Positions 1-12,160 of a stretch of 64,000 nt of DNA are shown here, one piece after another. The DNA is from Geosiphon pyriformis (Eukaryota; Glomeromycota; Glomeromycetes; Archaeosporales; Geosiphonaceae). The position numbers and the translations under genes are program-made. The notes below the pieces were generated by a model, which was given only the letters and a program-made list of their open reading frames with translations, made no database searches and was not told where the DNA came from. Position 1 is the stretch's first letter; the number at the start of each line of letters is the position of its first letter. The DNA lies in NCBI GenBank assembly GCA_016748015.1, contig JAAOMT010000480.1, positions 560,101 to 624,100 on the forward strand. Direction: 5' to 3'.

Positions 1-44
1 ACACCATCATCTCTATTCCCCCATACTGACAATACATCCTTAAG

Positions 45-3000
45 GTGAATCAAAAGATCCAAGATCAAGCTCTGTTATTCGAAGCCAGTCCCAAAATCTG
101 TTCCCTAGCCAATGTTGCTAATCTATACCTACTGGTCAAAGCCCATAAACACTTCAAAATCTCCATCCACAACCTGACAGAAGATGTCATTGAAATCCCT
201 GAAGGGACCCTCATTGGTTCCATATCCGCAGATATTCAGAATCCTGAAAAACCCCAGTTCATTCCAAATTTCACACAATTATTCTTATTCTGTGACATTA
301 CCTTACAAGTATGGAATTTGCCAAAAGAAAGTTACTTGTTTACACCAAAAGAGATCAATAAATTGAATTTAGGAAATTTAAGTACCCTGCAACAAATGCA
401 ACTCAAAGTCCTTCTGAATCAGTATGCTGATGTCTTTGCCAGCAAAAATGAGTTCGGACGCACCAACATCGTTAAGCATCAGATTGATACGGGAGATGCT
501 CGACCAATTAAACAACAAGCTTACTGCATACTCCCATTTAGTGATAACCTAATTAAGCAAGAAGTACAATAGATACTTGATAATGGTCTAATCAAAAAAT
601 TGTTAAGTCCTTGGTTCTCTCCAGTAGTCTTGGTTACCAAGAAAAACAGAAAAGTGCAATTCTGTATAGATTATCAAAAACTAAATAGTGTCACATGAGG
701 AGATAGTTATCCCACTCCTCTCATCCAGGAAATTTTGGACAATCTAGGGAAAAAGAAATGGTTCTTGTCATTAGATTTAGCAAGTGGTTACTGGCAAGTT
801 AAAATGAATTCCAAAGACAAAAAAAAAACAGCATTTACCACTTGAGACAGAAACTTTGAGTTTAACGTAATGTCTTTTAGACTTTGTAATGCTCCTGTCA
901 TGTTTCAATGTCTGATGGATGTAGTATACAAAGAAATTCTTTGGAAATCAATAGTGGTCTACCTAGATGACACAAATGTGTTTTCCGAAACATTCGATGA
1001 TCATTTGCTCCACTTGTAACAAGTCTTTGAATGCCTTCATAGTGCTGGATTAAAACTCAATCCCGAAAAGTACTTCTTTGGAAAAACTAAGTTAAAATTT
1101 CTAGGACATGTAATTGGCAAGGACGGAGTTAAACTCAATCCAGATAAAGTACAAAAAGTCAAGAATTTTCTAGCCCCAATCAACCTCAAAGAATTATGAA
1201 GATTTCTAGGATTGGCAGAATATTATCATTGATTTGTCAAAGGTTTCTCGAACATCACAAAACCACTCCATCAATTGTTGTCCAAATATGTACCGTACTT
1301 GTAAAAAGAAGATTAACAGAAAGCATTCGACTATCTCAAGCAGCAATTGATCACATCTCCAATCCTGATTTACCCAGATTTCACTAAACAGTTCATTGTT
1401 GCTACAGATGCCTCAAAAAATGCTCTAGAAGCAGTCTTATCACAGATAAAACCTGACAATAGAGAACACCCAGTTGCCTATGCTAGTTGCAGCACTAGCC
1501 CAGCAGAAAAAAATTACAGCACAACAGATCTGAAATGTCTTGCCATTTATTGGACTGTACAGACTTGGAAATATTACTTCAGTCAACCATTTAACTTATA
1601 TACCAACTACAAAGAACTTATTTGGTTACTCAACAATCCACAACTAGAAGGAAAATATGCAAGATGGAGTACTTATCTGCAACAATTCCCACTCAAAGTT
1701 TATTACAAGGAAGGATCCAAGAACACCAATGCCAACAGTTTGTCAAGGATGCCACAAACCTAATCCCAGACTCATGGACACACTCACTTATCAATGACTA
1801 CATCAGTACTTATCGACACTATGTTTCAAGGAAATATTATCTCAACAGAAACAGAATACCATATGAAAACAAGCCTGAAATTATTTTATTCAAGACAACC
1901 AACTATATTGATGAGAACGCCGAAACCACCCCAACCCACAACGACTAATCAAGAACAGTGAAAAAGAAATTATACTATATAGCATGCATTTAGATCTGAC
2001 TGCAGGACACTTTAACAAAGATTCTACCCTTGAAAAAATACTAAACTTATACTATTGACTAATGATATACAAAGACATTTTTGAATACGTGCTCAATTGT
2101 GATACATGCCAGCGAAGAGGAGGAGCAAGATCAACAAAACCACTTTGACCTATTCCAGTTGGAAATCCATTTGATAGAATTGGAATTGATTTGGTTGGAC
2201 CCTTTTTAATTACATCCCAAGGAAATTGCTATATTGCTGTAGCCGTAGACTATCTTACAAAATGGCCAGAAGCCAGAGCAATTCAAGTGGCCGATGCCAA
2301 AACAGTAGCCGAATTTGTGCATCAAGACCTAATTTGCTAACATGGATGTCTAAAAGAATTATTATCTGATCAGAGAACACATTTCGTTAATAATACACTG
2401 ACTGAACTAAGCCAACAGTTTGGAATAAAGAGATTCTTATCATCACCATATCACCCACAAACAAACGGACTGGTAGAACAATTTAACAAAACACTATGCA
2501 AAGCACTAACAAAAATAAATCATGAAAACAGACAAGAATGGGACTTATTCATATCTTCTGTACTCTTTGCATACTGAACATTGAAACAAAATACGACTCA
2601 GTTCACACCATTCGAGCTAGTCTATAGAAAAAAAGCTATATTACTGATTGAACAAGTGATACTGTCATACTCAACAAAAACAATCAATGAAGAGAATTTT
2701 GAAGCTATTTTACACCAAAGAACATACCAGCTAATAGAAATGTTGGAAAACAATTGAAGAACAGCAGCTGACAATATTAGTCATGCTCAAGAATGACAAA
2801 AAGAAAGACATGATAAACACCTATCAGAACAACCAATGGAATTCAAGATTGGAGACCAAGTACTGTTATATTGTACAAAAGCTGAGAAACAGTGGAGTGG
2901 AAAGTTTAACCCAAAGTGGGACAGTTCATTCCACATACACGAAGCATTAGGAAATGGAGCTTACAAATTACGATTAGAAAACAGAATTTTAAAGAAAGTA

Positions 3001-3141
3001 GTGCATGGAAATTGGTTAAAAATTTATCATGTAAAACAGGAATCATCGTTATCAGTACCTCAACTAGGAACACAAATTTCATTAATCAGACCAAAAGATA
3101 TATTACAAAATCTGGAACCAATCATCGTTATCGAAACATAG
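45..3141 (+). pseudogene. pol: Gypsy pol remnant: reverse transcriptase, RNase H, integrase
   Basis: Polyprotein of a Ty3/Gypsy element. The RT part runs from about 45 to 1190 in one frame; motif B/C context is clear (LDLASGYWQVKM near 772, VVYLDD near 955-975). RNase H follows (VATDASKNAL near 1398, ending near 1763). Its usual TDHK motif reads TNYK here, so two conserved residues changed. Integrase resumes in a different frame near 1981: an H-H-C-C zinc region (LDLTAGHF, then CDTCQ near 2100), the catalytic core (GIDLVGPF near 2183, LSDQRTHF near 2364, NGLVEQFNKTL near 2465, so D-D-E is still readable) and a C-terminal domain to 3141 (GNGAYKLRLEN). In-frame stops are mostly TGA or TAA where the family has Arg, Trp or Gln. 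The region reads as non-functional. Confidence 0.88.
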
Positions 3142-3463
3142 ACAATGGGCAGCAAATTAAATTGGAGAATTCAAATATATATAGCATCCGAAAAGCAGCA
3201 AGAAACAATAGAAATTTCAACATAGACCTTTCAGATCAAATTTTAAAATTATCTAAACAATTATTTGAAACAATTCAAAAATTGACATCTCAAATAAAAA
3301 TAACAATTGATAAAAAAGAGATATGGTACAAAGATAAAAGCAGGAAAGGAGAGGATGAGAGTTCAATTAGAACTAAACATTTTCTCCCCTACCCACCACC
3401 CGAAAGGCAATGTTAAAGGAAAAATTGCCTTCAGACAGAAGGTGGAAAAAAAGGAGACAAAGA

Positions 3464-3943
3464 ATGAAAAAAAGATACTTGGTCTCCGAGCTTGAAGAAA
3501 TAAAAGAAGCTTTAGCTCATGGGACCGAACTCCCCGAAACAGAAGAATAGACACCTAACAATGCCCAAGAATAGAAAGAAAAACTTCCTCTAGCTTATTG
3601 GTTCTACAAAATTGGAAAACAGCTTGACTTGAAAACACCATACGAAGACCTCAGTCAGAAAACGTTCAACAAAAAAGCAATACAACAAGTAGAAAAATTC
3701 ATAGGAAAAAACAACCTGACCCTATATTACAAAGCAGCATACTGACTATATGCCGTCTTCCAACATTGCCCAAATGTACTACTGAACGGATCTATGAAAA
3801 CCATAATGGTTAACAACATAGAACAAATAACCAATTAACAGTTTAAAGACCTACAAAAAGCAATACTCAAGGCAACAATCGAACATTACATAAATGAAGC
3901 CATGATAACAGATACATACAGTTTTGCAAGAGCTCAATTTTAA
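3464..3943 (+). pseudogene. Extra reading frame between integrase and 3' LTR of the Gypsy element
   Basis: An ATG at 3464 opens a 160-codon frame that ends with TAA at 3941-3943, directly against the polypurine tract. It is broken by four internal stops (two TAG, one TGA, one TAA), each one transition away from Gln or Trp. Readable stretches include KRYLVSELEEIKEALAHG near the start and LAYWFYKIGKQLDLKTPYED in the middle; the composition is charged and helical, with no membrane segment. I do not recognise the family. Its place is where some Gypsy elements carry an additional or env-position ORF, but it does not look like an envelope protein. Known: extra 3' ORFs occur in some plant and fungal LTR elements. 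Inference: it belongs to the element rather than to the host. Confidence 0.5.
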
Positions 3944-3957
3944 AAAAAGAGGGATAA
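3942..3957 (+). other. Polypurine tract of the Gypsy element
   Basis: A purine-rich run (AAAAAAAGAGGGATAA) lies immediately upstream of TGTTAC at 3958. That is the expected position and composition of the plus-strand primer of an LTR retrotransposon and fixes the left edge of the 3' LTR. Confidence 0.7.
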
Positions 3958-4540
3958 TGTTACTCGAGTAGAAAAACTGATTCAAAGTTATGAAGAAATG
4001 TGACCAAAACATGACATAACACAGAATAATGTGCAATAACATTGGATAATGCGTTATAACATAGAATAACATGTTATAACGCAGAATAACACAAAATAGC
4101 ATGCAATAACATAGGATAACATGTTATAACACAGAATAACACAGAATAACATATAATAATGTCAAATAATATGTTATAATATAGGATAACTAGCAATAAC
4201 ATAGAAAAACAAAGCAATAACAGAAACAACAAAGCAATAGCTAGTGATAGCGAGACAATTGAAAGCAATTCTGTAAAACCAAAAGAATGTATAAAAGCAA
4301 GTAGTTGTAGAAGTAAGAAAAGACAAACAGATAGGTATGAATTTCTAGACAAGAATTAAAATATCCATACCCCTTCATCTTTTATTATCTTTTCTCTTTT
4401 ATCTCCTGAAATTAACCAATTATTAAAGAAATCAGAATCATGAATTTATGTTCTCGAACTTCGTGGAATTTACATGAATTAACTCTTGTCTCATACCTCT
4501 GTTCTAAGACAGATGCTTTTAGCATAACCACCTTAAATCT
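3958..4540 (+). repeat. 3' LTR of the Gypsy element
   Basis: Starts with TGTTACTCGAG right after the polypurine tract. It contains a TATAAAA box at 4290-4296 followed by a region that could serve as R, and AT-rich sequence suitable for polyadenylation. The left edge is well supported; the right edge is a guess because the 5' LTR lies outside the window. Confidence 0.6.
4009..4215 (+). repeat. Minisatellite inside the LTR (ATAACA-type units)
   Basis: Around 200 bases built from imperfect units of about 10-12 bases ending in ATAACA/ATAACAC (for example ATAGAATAACATGTTATAAC), some of which are themselves palindromic. It sits in the U3 part of the LTR upstream of the TATA box. Confidence 0.7.
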
Positions 4541-4590
4541 ATTAATGATTTGGACCAATCGCTTTTGATCACAGCAATTGATGATACTAA

Positions 4591-4613
4591 TTTATTTTTT
4601 TTTTCTTTTTTTT

Positions 4614-4696
<83 letters not shown>

Positions 4697-4708
4697 TTTT
4701 TTGTGTTT

Positions 4709-4764
<56 letters not shown>
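4591..4764 (+). repeat. T-rich homopolymer tract
   Basis: About 170 bases of nearly pure T on the plus strand with a few G or C interruptions. Long open frames of Phe (plus) or Lys (minus) here are artefacts of the tract. Its length in the assembly may be unreliable. Confidence 0.9.
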
Positions 4765-4768
<4 letters not shown>

Positions 4769-4779
4769 TTTTCACCATT

Positions 4780-7700
4780 CATGATTCAAATTTTTTGATC
4801 CAAAATAAAAATTCACATACCTTTGAAAATTTTGTCAAATTGGTCCTCAAGACTTTTAAGAAAATGTTTGAACGTACAAGTCGCTCAAACAGCAACGCCA
4901 GCGGTAACCCTCCAAAAAAGATGGGCAAAAAAACGAGAAAAGCACAAAAAATTTTTTTTCGTGCACGTTCAAAGATGGTGTTTATAGTTGCCGACGTGAT
5001 AAATGTATGTGCAAATTCATCGTTCATGTGAGCCTGGAAGGTCTCAATTTATTTATATGAATCAAAAGGTAAGAATGTTCAAAGAATAATCTTCAAAGAA
5101 AGATGTTTACCTTAAGAGTAAAGTTCTGAAATAATAATTCAAACATTTTTCTTTTCAATTAGGCTGTGCCTTTCAAAATTGTTTCTTATTATTTAATTTT
5201 TCAATAAAAGTAATTACTTTGAACTTTATACATTTGTAAATTCTTTCAAAATCGTTTTTTTTTTCTATTCTTCTTCTTCTTTACCAAAAATTTTCTTCTT
5301 TTTTTTTATTTTAATCATTGTAAAATATTTTGTCATTCTACTTTGTTCACTGTTTCAAAAATTAAAAATTTTGTTTTAAAACAATTGTAATAAAATTAAT
5401 TTTAAAATCCTTTTATAATCCACCAAGATTTGTAAAATAGCTTTTTTATATCCTTTAAAAAATCCGACTTGGATCAAAATTATCTAGACAAAATAGAGCC
5501 CTTAATTCTATCACTTCGAAAATCTTTTTTTATTTTACCTTTTAAATGACATTTTTTTTTAAAAAAAAATAACAAGACACAAGTCAAACCTCTTTAGAAT
5601 CATTTAATACCATTGTCTCCGATCCCCTCTAGTATTTACTACATTTCAGGTGGGAAAAATATTTCTGCGTCAAAAATCGTGGACGTGGGAATAATAAAAT
5701 TTCCCAACAATAAGTCCTGTTTCTTTGTAATGCAAACTAGCCCATCGTGGGTAAAATTTTTTTTACATGCAGATGGAATGAAATCCTATTACCAGCTTTT
5801 AGCTCAATAAAAAAAAAGGTCAATAGATAATGCATAAATCATGACAAAGATACTTATGATATTCTTAAAGATTATTGAAATGAAAAATGTAATTTAAAGA
5901 TATTTTTTAAATCTGGTTTTTCATAGGGGAATATAGATTTGAAATTGAATAGGTAAATTTTAATTTAATTCAAAATTGCTCCCTAAAAACTTTTTAATTC
6001 ATCAACTCTGTAAATTCAATCAAAAAATCTAATCTAAATGTAAAAAAAAAAAATTCATACGAGAAACAATCAATTCATTTACAATATTATTAATTAAAAA
6101 TTTTTAGTCACCTTTGAATCCAATAATGTACACCTCATTTGATTTTCCCGCCGATAAAGGTTTCAACTTTTGAATGGCAGCTCGAACAATAATGCACGCT
6201 TGATAATTTCCGCAGAAAATTTCATATGTTAATCACAAAAATTTAACACTCACAATGAATGAAATGCAGCATCAAAAGAGTCGTTGTATACTTTGAGATT
6301 AATCAAAAAAAAACTAGTTTAATTTCAGGATAATTTAGGCAGAGTTTTACCAATTCCCAAAAAACGACAAGTTTTACCGAAAACCAATTTTGGTTTATTG
6401 AAGAATTGAAAGAAGTTTAGATCCTTTTTATGATATTTGGAAATTTTATATTTGCCATATCGGTATATGGTATACCCATTAAGAATCATGCCTTTCTTTT
6501 TAAAAAATTTGAATGATAAAAAATGGATTATTTTTTTGATGATCAATTTTTGTTATTTTCCTTTTAATAGAATTTCTAAATATTTTCTATCAAAGAAAAA
6601 TCTATGTTTGACCACTTCTTTTGTTTATCAAAATGGTATTATGAACAATCATGAAAACAAAAGTTTATTCAATTACTATAATTGGTATGGACTGATTTAA
6701 AATATATAACACAAAGATGTTCTCAGAAAGTCAATGGTATTTTTTCACTAAAATTTTTATTATCGATTTAGGTTCAAAAGAGCAGCAATTGATCGGATCA
6801 GGAACTCTTTTTTAAGCTAAAAGGCATTGTGTAAATTAGCCGATTTTGCCTTCTTGATTAGAAGCCTTTTACACCTTTAAAATCATGTCTTTTTTGTCGA
6901 ACCAAGCGCATCGATATCAAACTGCTGCAAGTATCTTCTACGTTTGGACACATTTGAAAAGTTATTGTAATTTTGGATTTCAACGTTCCTTTGTGCTCAT
7001 ATTTTGTAATATCGAAAGCTTCTAAGCTATCTTTTCTTTCATTTTTAAAAAATCCCCTATGCACCAAATTTACAACAAGTCTAAAAACCAATGACAATTA
7101 TCCTAAATAGCAATCAGCCACACTCCTTACGTATGATCTTCCGAATACATTCTCTCTTAAAAAAATCCAATTTTAGGTCCCAAAAGAAAGTTCCAAATAG
7201 AAATGATCTGTTTAACTAAACTACTCGAGAATTAATGCGCACCAAAAAAGGATTTTAATCAAGTTTAGCCAACTTTATGATTGATTTAAAGGTTTAAGGA
7301 GCATTCAAAAGTAAATTCATTCATTAAATCTTTTAGCTTTCCTTAAAAGTATGCATTGTGTTAAAAAGGGTTTCAACGAATTAAAGGATAAAGAATATTG
7401 ATTGCTTTCCTTTTTTTTTTTCCTATATCCTTTGACGTTTTAGAAATAGTGAGACAAGGAACTTTTGAATTTACTAAATCCTATTTTATTTTTTAGCATA
7501 AACAAATATTCATGAAACTTCTTAAAGGATCAAACGAAAAAGTTTTGTGGAATTTAAAAAGTTCAAAAAGCTCAATTAACTACCAAAATGATTATTTAGA
7601 TTGGGCTAATAACTAATCTAAAACACCAAATTTGAAGGGAACACCCTTATTTCACATACATATCAAGTATCTACCACAGATTAAAATGCACAAATCATTA

Positions 7701-8855
7701 ATATTAAATCATTTCTTTAATGTAAATATGCACATAATCATTTAATCTATAAATATTCTAGTAGCTACATTAAAATGGATTAAAGTTGTCTGTAAGACTT
7801 GGGGTTAAAACTGTCAAAATGACAGTTTATTAAAATGTTTTTGGCCTGTGATTACCTTTTTTGGACTAAAAAATATTAAAGTAAAATGTCTTTTTTCTAT
7901 ATATAAAAAAAAAAGTTGGGTTTCTCGCGAAAACCTGTTTTTTTTTTGGTGATATTGTGTTATTTTACATGATAAATGAGATGAAAAATCAAGTATAAAA
8001 ATGTGTTGGAGGTTAGAAAGTTTTTTTTTTGTTAAAGATTGATTTGATTGATGGTAATATAATAATTTTATTGTAAATGTATGTGTAAGCAATTCTCAAT
8101 TATAAATTTTCAAATGTGCATTTATTATGAAATCATCAAATGCCATGTAAGATTTTCAATAAAAAATCGATACATTTAAATTTTTTTTTTAGAATATTTT
8201 AACCTTGATAAAATTACTATATATATTTTCCTAAAATCATGATTTAATACATTTTGATTAAATCATTAAATGATTAAAAACATAATAAATTAAGATAATC
8301 AATAAAATAAAAGAGCGATTGTTTTTGGAATAAAAGATATTTTTGTTTGTTCTATTAAAATTTCTATGCAATTTCATGATAAATTTGACCAATATATATG
8401 ATAAATTTTTTAAATATATTTTTTGTTACAATAAATTTAAAACAATATTTAATCCATTCGGCGGTTATGCCATTTTTAAGAAAATTATTTAAAAATCTTT
8501 ACAAAAAAAAAAATTTTCAACCAATAAAAATTTTCATATCTCCCATATTGTTTAGGAAAAAATTTTTTAAAAAAAAGTAAATGTATTAAAATTAACAGTC
8601 TTGCTCATTAAATATTAGTATTCAAATCACTTCGATCTCATGTTAGACTTTTATCATTCTAAAGAAATTATCTTGTCTTACTTTGCTCTCAGGCTCCTAC
8701 AGTCTTATCGGTGTAAAGTTGAAAATCTTGAAAAGTATAACTAATAACTATTTAACGTAAAATGAGAAATTTTTCATACTTGCTCGAAATTATTTTCTTT
8801 CAAAAAGAACGTTTTTTCCGAGTATTTACGATATATATCTCAACCTCCCTTTTCG
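4780..8855. other. AT-rich stretch without a supportable gene
   Basis: Only short frames without family features. Two places have more normal composition and could be exon relics: the minus strand around 6110-6270 (readable piece AAIQKLKPLSAGKSNEV) and the minus strand around 6860-7050. No start, splice pattern or domain supports a gene model in either. Confidence 0.5.
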
Positions 8856-8859
8856 AGCG

Positions 8860-9550
8860 TTTTGCATAAATAGCAGTCTTAAAAGCCAAACAAGTTATGT
8901 CTTAACATGTGACTTGACCCAATAAAACTATTATGTTACCTAATTAATATTTGGGAAAGAATTATTAGTTATTAAAGATTTTCTGAATGGATGATTTTTA
9001 CTTTAATTCTTAGGGTTTCTGTCAAAATAAAAATGGTTTATGTTGCAGTTTTTATATAATTTTATTGGTGTGTGAAGTTGGTTATCAAAAAGAGATAACT
9101 GTTTTTTGTGATGCTTTAAAACCAAATTGGTTATTTTTTTGGCTATACTGCTTTTAAGATCAATAAAATAATTATTTAAATATATGGTCAAACTTGTTTT
9201 ATTCTTTGGTTTTCTGATTTCAATTAATATTAAAAATATATTATTGTTATTTATAAGTTTAAAAAATGTTCTTAATGTTATTAAAACTGATATTTTAAGA
9301 AAGAGTTATATTTAATAAAAAAACTTCACCTTTATAGATATCAAAATTTAGATTATTTGGTTTCTATTTACAAAGCTGTCTTTTTTAATTTCTTAAAGTC
9401 TGTTTTTAAGTTTCGAATTCTGTTCAAAATTCTTGTAGATTATTTTATTAGTTTAATTTCTTTTGCCAAAACAGCTACTTTTTTTTGTATTGTATTATTT
9501 TATTATTTTTAATATTATTGTTAATTCCAGGTTAGCTTTTTTGATATATT
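8860..9550 (+). repeat. Dispersed AT-rich repeat, copy A (least degraded)
   Basis: Aligns by eye with the repeat units at 33.9-37.0 kb and 48.7-51.5 kb. Anchor 8880-8945 (TTAAAAGCCAAACAAG...) matches 35378-35450 (TTAAAAGCAAAACAAA...) and about 50038. A later part (9330-9480, ...ACAAAGCTGTC...) matches 34620-34780. Copy A keeps more C and G than the others and has an internal deletion near 8990. Confidence 0.7.
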
Positions 9551-11240
9551 TAATCTTTGTGTTTTATTAGTTCTACCAAATTTTAAATTAACAGAAATAT
9601 TTTCATTCAGAATGAATTTTTAATTTTCAGTTATATTATTGTTATTATATGAAAAAGCTTTTCTGAAATTATTCTTAAACTTCAAAAATCTTTTAAACAT
9701 ATTAATAATTATTTTACCAAAATTCTTAATCTGATCTCTATAGTCAAAAATTTAAATGTCAAATTTTAAAACAAATGCTTTTTTAAAAATTATAATAAAA
9801 GGAATTAAGAAGTCAATGAAATTAATTATAAACTTAATTAAATCAAACAATTTCTGCAATTTGGGTTTTCGAAGAAATCATAAAAATTTAAATAATAATA
9901 ATAATACTAATAATAATTGGTAGTTAGATTACGATAAAAATAAAATAAAAATAAAAATAAATAAATTTTCTAGTATGAATTAATTTTTTTAAAAAAATAG
10001 TTTTAATCTATTTAATTACAATTTTTTTAAAAACAAAGTAATTAATTAATAATAAAATAAATCAGATGGCTGGTCACCTTTACAAAGCGTATGAGCCATG
10101 TTTAAAATAAAACATGTGTAAATAGATTGCGTTTGACCCACACTCTGTATTAGAATTAAAAAAATAAACAATAAAAACTAAATATTTCTGTTAATTCCAA
10201 TAATTTTTAAACATAATTTAACAAGATAACAAATTTTTTTTTTTAACTGATTTAAATTGTTTTCAGAGTAAATACCAAAATATCTTAAAAAAATTTTGGG
10301 ATAAAATTATAAAAATTCAATAAATTAAATTTAATAAATTTATAAAAAGCATTATTTTTATGTTACAGATTAAAATAAAAAGTTAATAAATAATTAAAAA
10401 CAACAAAAAATTGGTAATATATATATATATATATATATATTTACCAAAAAAAATTAATTAATTGCACAATAAGACAAGTTGCTTATTTTCAGTAATTAAA
10501 ATTTTTGACTTAAAAATCAAAAAATATTTTATCAAATTGTAGTATTATGCTCAAATAGTTAATTTTATACATTCACTGTAGATTTGAATTTAACATATTA
10601 AAATGGTAAATTAGCCTAGCTCAAAGAGAAACTGAAAGCTAACGAAAATAAGAAATTAAAAAAAGGTCACTAATAAAATTTTTCTATTTTAATGTTAAAC
10701 AAACTGTAATGACTAAAAAATTATTATTTTAATAAAAATGTGTATAATTAGGTCATAACTTCAAATTAATTTAATATTTAGAAAATTCGAAATAAAGTCT
10801 TAATGTCAAAAGTAAATTTATGATATTTAGGCTAACATTTAAGAAACATTGTTTATGCTTTTATTCACAGTAAAACTTAATTAATAAATAAATAAAGGTT
10901 ATACAGGTAATAATATTAGGGGTCTTATGATTAAATCATATGGAATTTTTTGCGTTTTACAGAAGTTTACTATTATTGTTTTTGTTATACAAATAAATTG
11001 AATAACTCGTTTAGGCAACAAGAAAAAGGGAGGGTACTATAGCTACTTAAAATTTGTTCCTATTTAGTATCAATCACATTCTGATGAATAAGGTTAATAA
11101 ATTGATTTTTTAGACTATGCGAACATAGAGAAATAGAAAAAACATTAATAAGAACTCGCCTTTAGACAAATTACTTTCTAAACTTATTATCAAATAAACT
11201 TTTAAAGAAACCCTCAAGATTAATTACCTATTATCATTTT
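9550..11240. other. AT-rich stretch, no gene seen; (TA)n microsatellite at about 10416-10442
   Basis: No coding frame beyond chance, no RNA gene recognised. The only distinct element is a run of about 13 TA repeats. Confidence 0.5.
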
Positions 11241-11263
11241 ATCCTTTGTCTTTTATTCACATC

Positions 11264-12012
11264 ATGGAAAATAAAGAAATTAAAAAAACAACTCGTCCAG
11301 AGGCTCATGATCGCAATGAATGTAAACGGTGTCAAAAGAGCATTAAAGATAATATGAATTATTGTAAAGCATGCAAATTCATATTTTTTGAAAAACTTTA
11401 CCGTGACTTTTCAAGCGGCAATAAAGAAGTGGATTAAATAATTAAGATTCCAATTTATTATAAAAATGGTGGATTTAATTACTATGAATGGATTCTATGT
11501 GAGCGTTTGTCGAATATCAAGGAAATTGGTAGAGGAGACAATTAAGTGATTAAACGGTAAATATTGGAGACCTCGGATTATGTCAACCAATGACAAATGA
11601 AACAACAACAACAACAATAACAGGAAAAGCAACGAAGGAAAAAGAAATTCATCGAGTGATTCCATACATTCTCACCAGAAGTTTTAAGAGGAGAAAAGTT
11701 TACTTCGACTGATATTTATATTTTTTCCATGTTATTATGGGAATTAGTCTTCTTTTCATGATCGTTCTCATGACCACCTTCTTATAATGGATATTTTAAA
11801 TAGTATTAGAGATAAGATTGTCTCCTCACTTATTCCACCTTCAATTTTCAAAATTATTATAAAGTGTTGGGATGGTAATCCTGAGAATCCTCCTATTGCG
11901 AAAGAACTTTGGTTTAAGTTGTGGGAACTTGAGAATTCGAGATCCGAGTTTTTAGAATCAGATAAATACGTAAAAGAAATTTTAATGAACGACTCTACAA
12001 CAACAACAACAA

Positions 12013-12073
<61 letters not shown>

Positions 12074-12160
12074 AACGCCAACGTGCATTCATCCAGAAGC
12101 AATTTATACAAGTTGTCTTTTAACTTTTTTAATGATTGATTTTTCTAAAGGTTAGTTTAT
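11264..12160 (+). pseudogene. Decayed TKL-type protein kinase gene (Rhizophagus-type), internal deletion
   Basis: The 5' part (ATG 11264) encodes a Cys-rich segment ECKRCQKSIKDNMNYCKACK followed by FSSGNKEVD. This matches the CxxC...CxxC plus SGN...ID layout that precedes the kinase domain in the large Rhizophagus kinase family. A stop (TAA near 11436) interrupts it, then readable pieces continue (GGFNYYEWIL near 11470). The ATP-binding and catalytic loops are missing. Near 11660 the C-lobe resumes with the PEVLRGEKFTSTDIYIFSMLLWEL piece (the APE and DxxSFG region), and after a frame change near 11740 with a CWDGNPENPPIAKEL piece, the usual end of such kinase domains. A (CAA)n run follows. 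Several frame breaks plus loss of most of the domain make it a pseudogene. Confidence 0.75.
11997..12072 (+). repeat. (CAA)n trinucleotide repeat in the kinase pseudogene
   Basis: About 25 nearly perfect ACA/CAA repeats with one AAA interruption, read as poly-Thr in the pseudogene frame. A shorter run of the same unit is at 11603-11617. Confidence 0.9.

Larger units (their letters stand above)
1..4540 (+). mobile_element. Ty3/Gypsy LTR retrotransposon, 5'-truncated by the window edge, decayed
   Basis: Order of recognisable parts is reverse transcriptase, RNase H, integrase, an extra reading frame, polypurine tract, then a 3' LTR, which is the Ty3/Gypsy order. Gag and protease would lie to the left of the window. 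The coding part is interrupted by many in-frame stops and at least one frame change, so this copy is not autonomous. The right end near 4540 is approximate, because the other LTR is not visible for comparison. Confidence 0.85.

Noticed and set aside
4519-5031. Open frames of poly-Lys (minus) and poly-Phe (plus)
   Set aside because: They are translations of the T homopolymer tract; no start context or conserved flank.
11768-12088. Poly-Val frame on the minus strand
   Set aside because: Complement of the (CAA)n run inside the kinase pseudogene.
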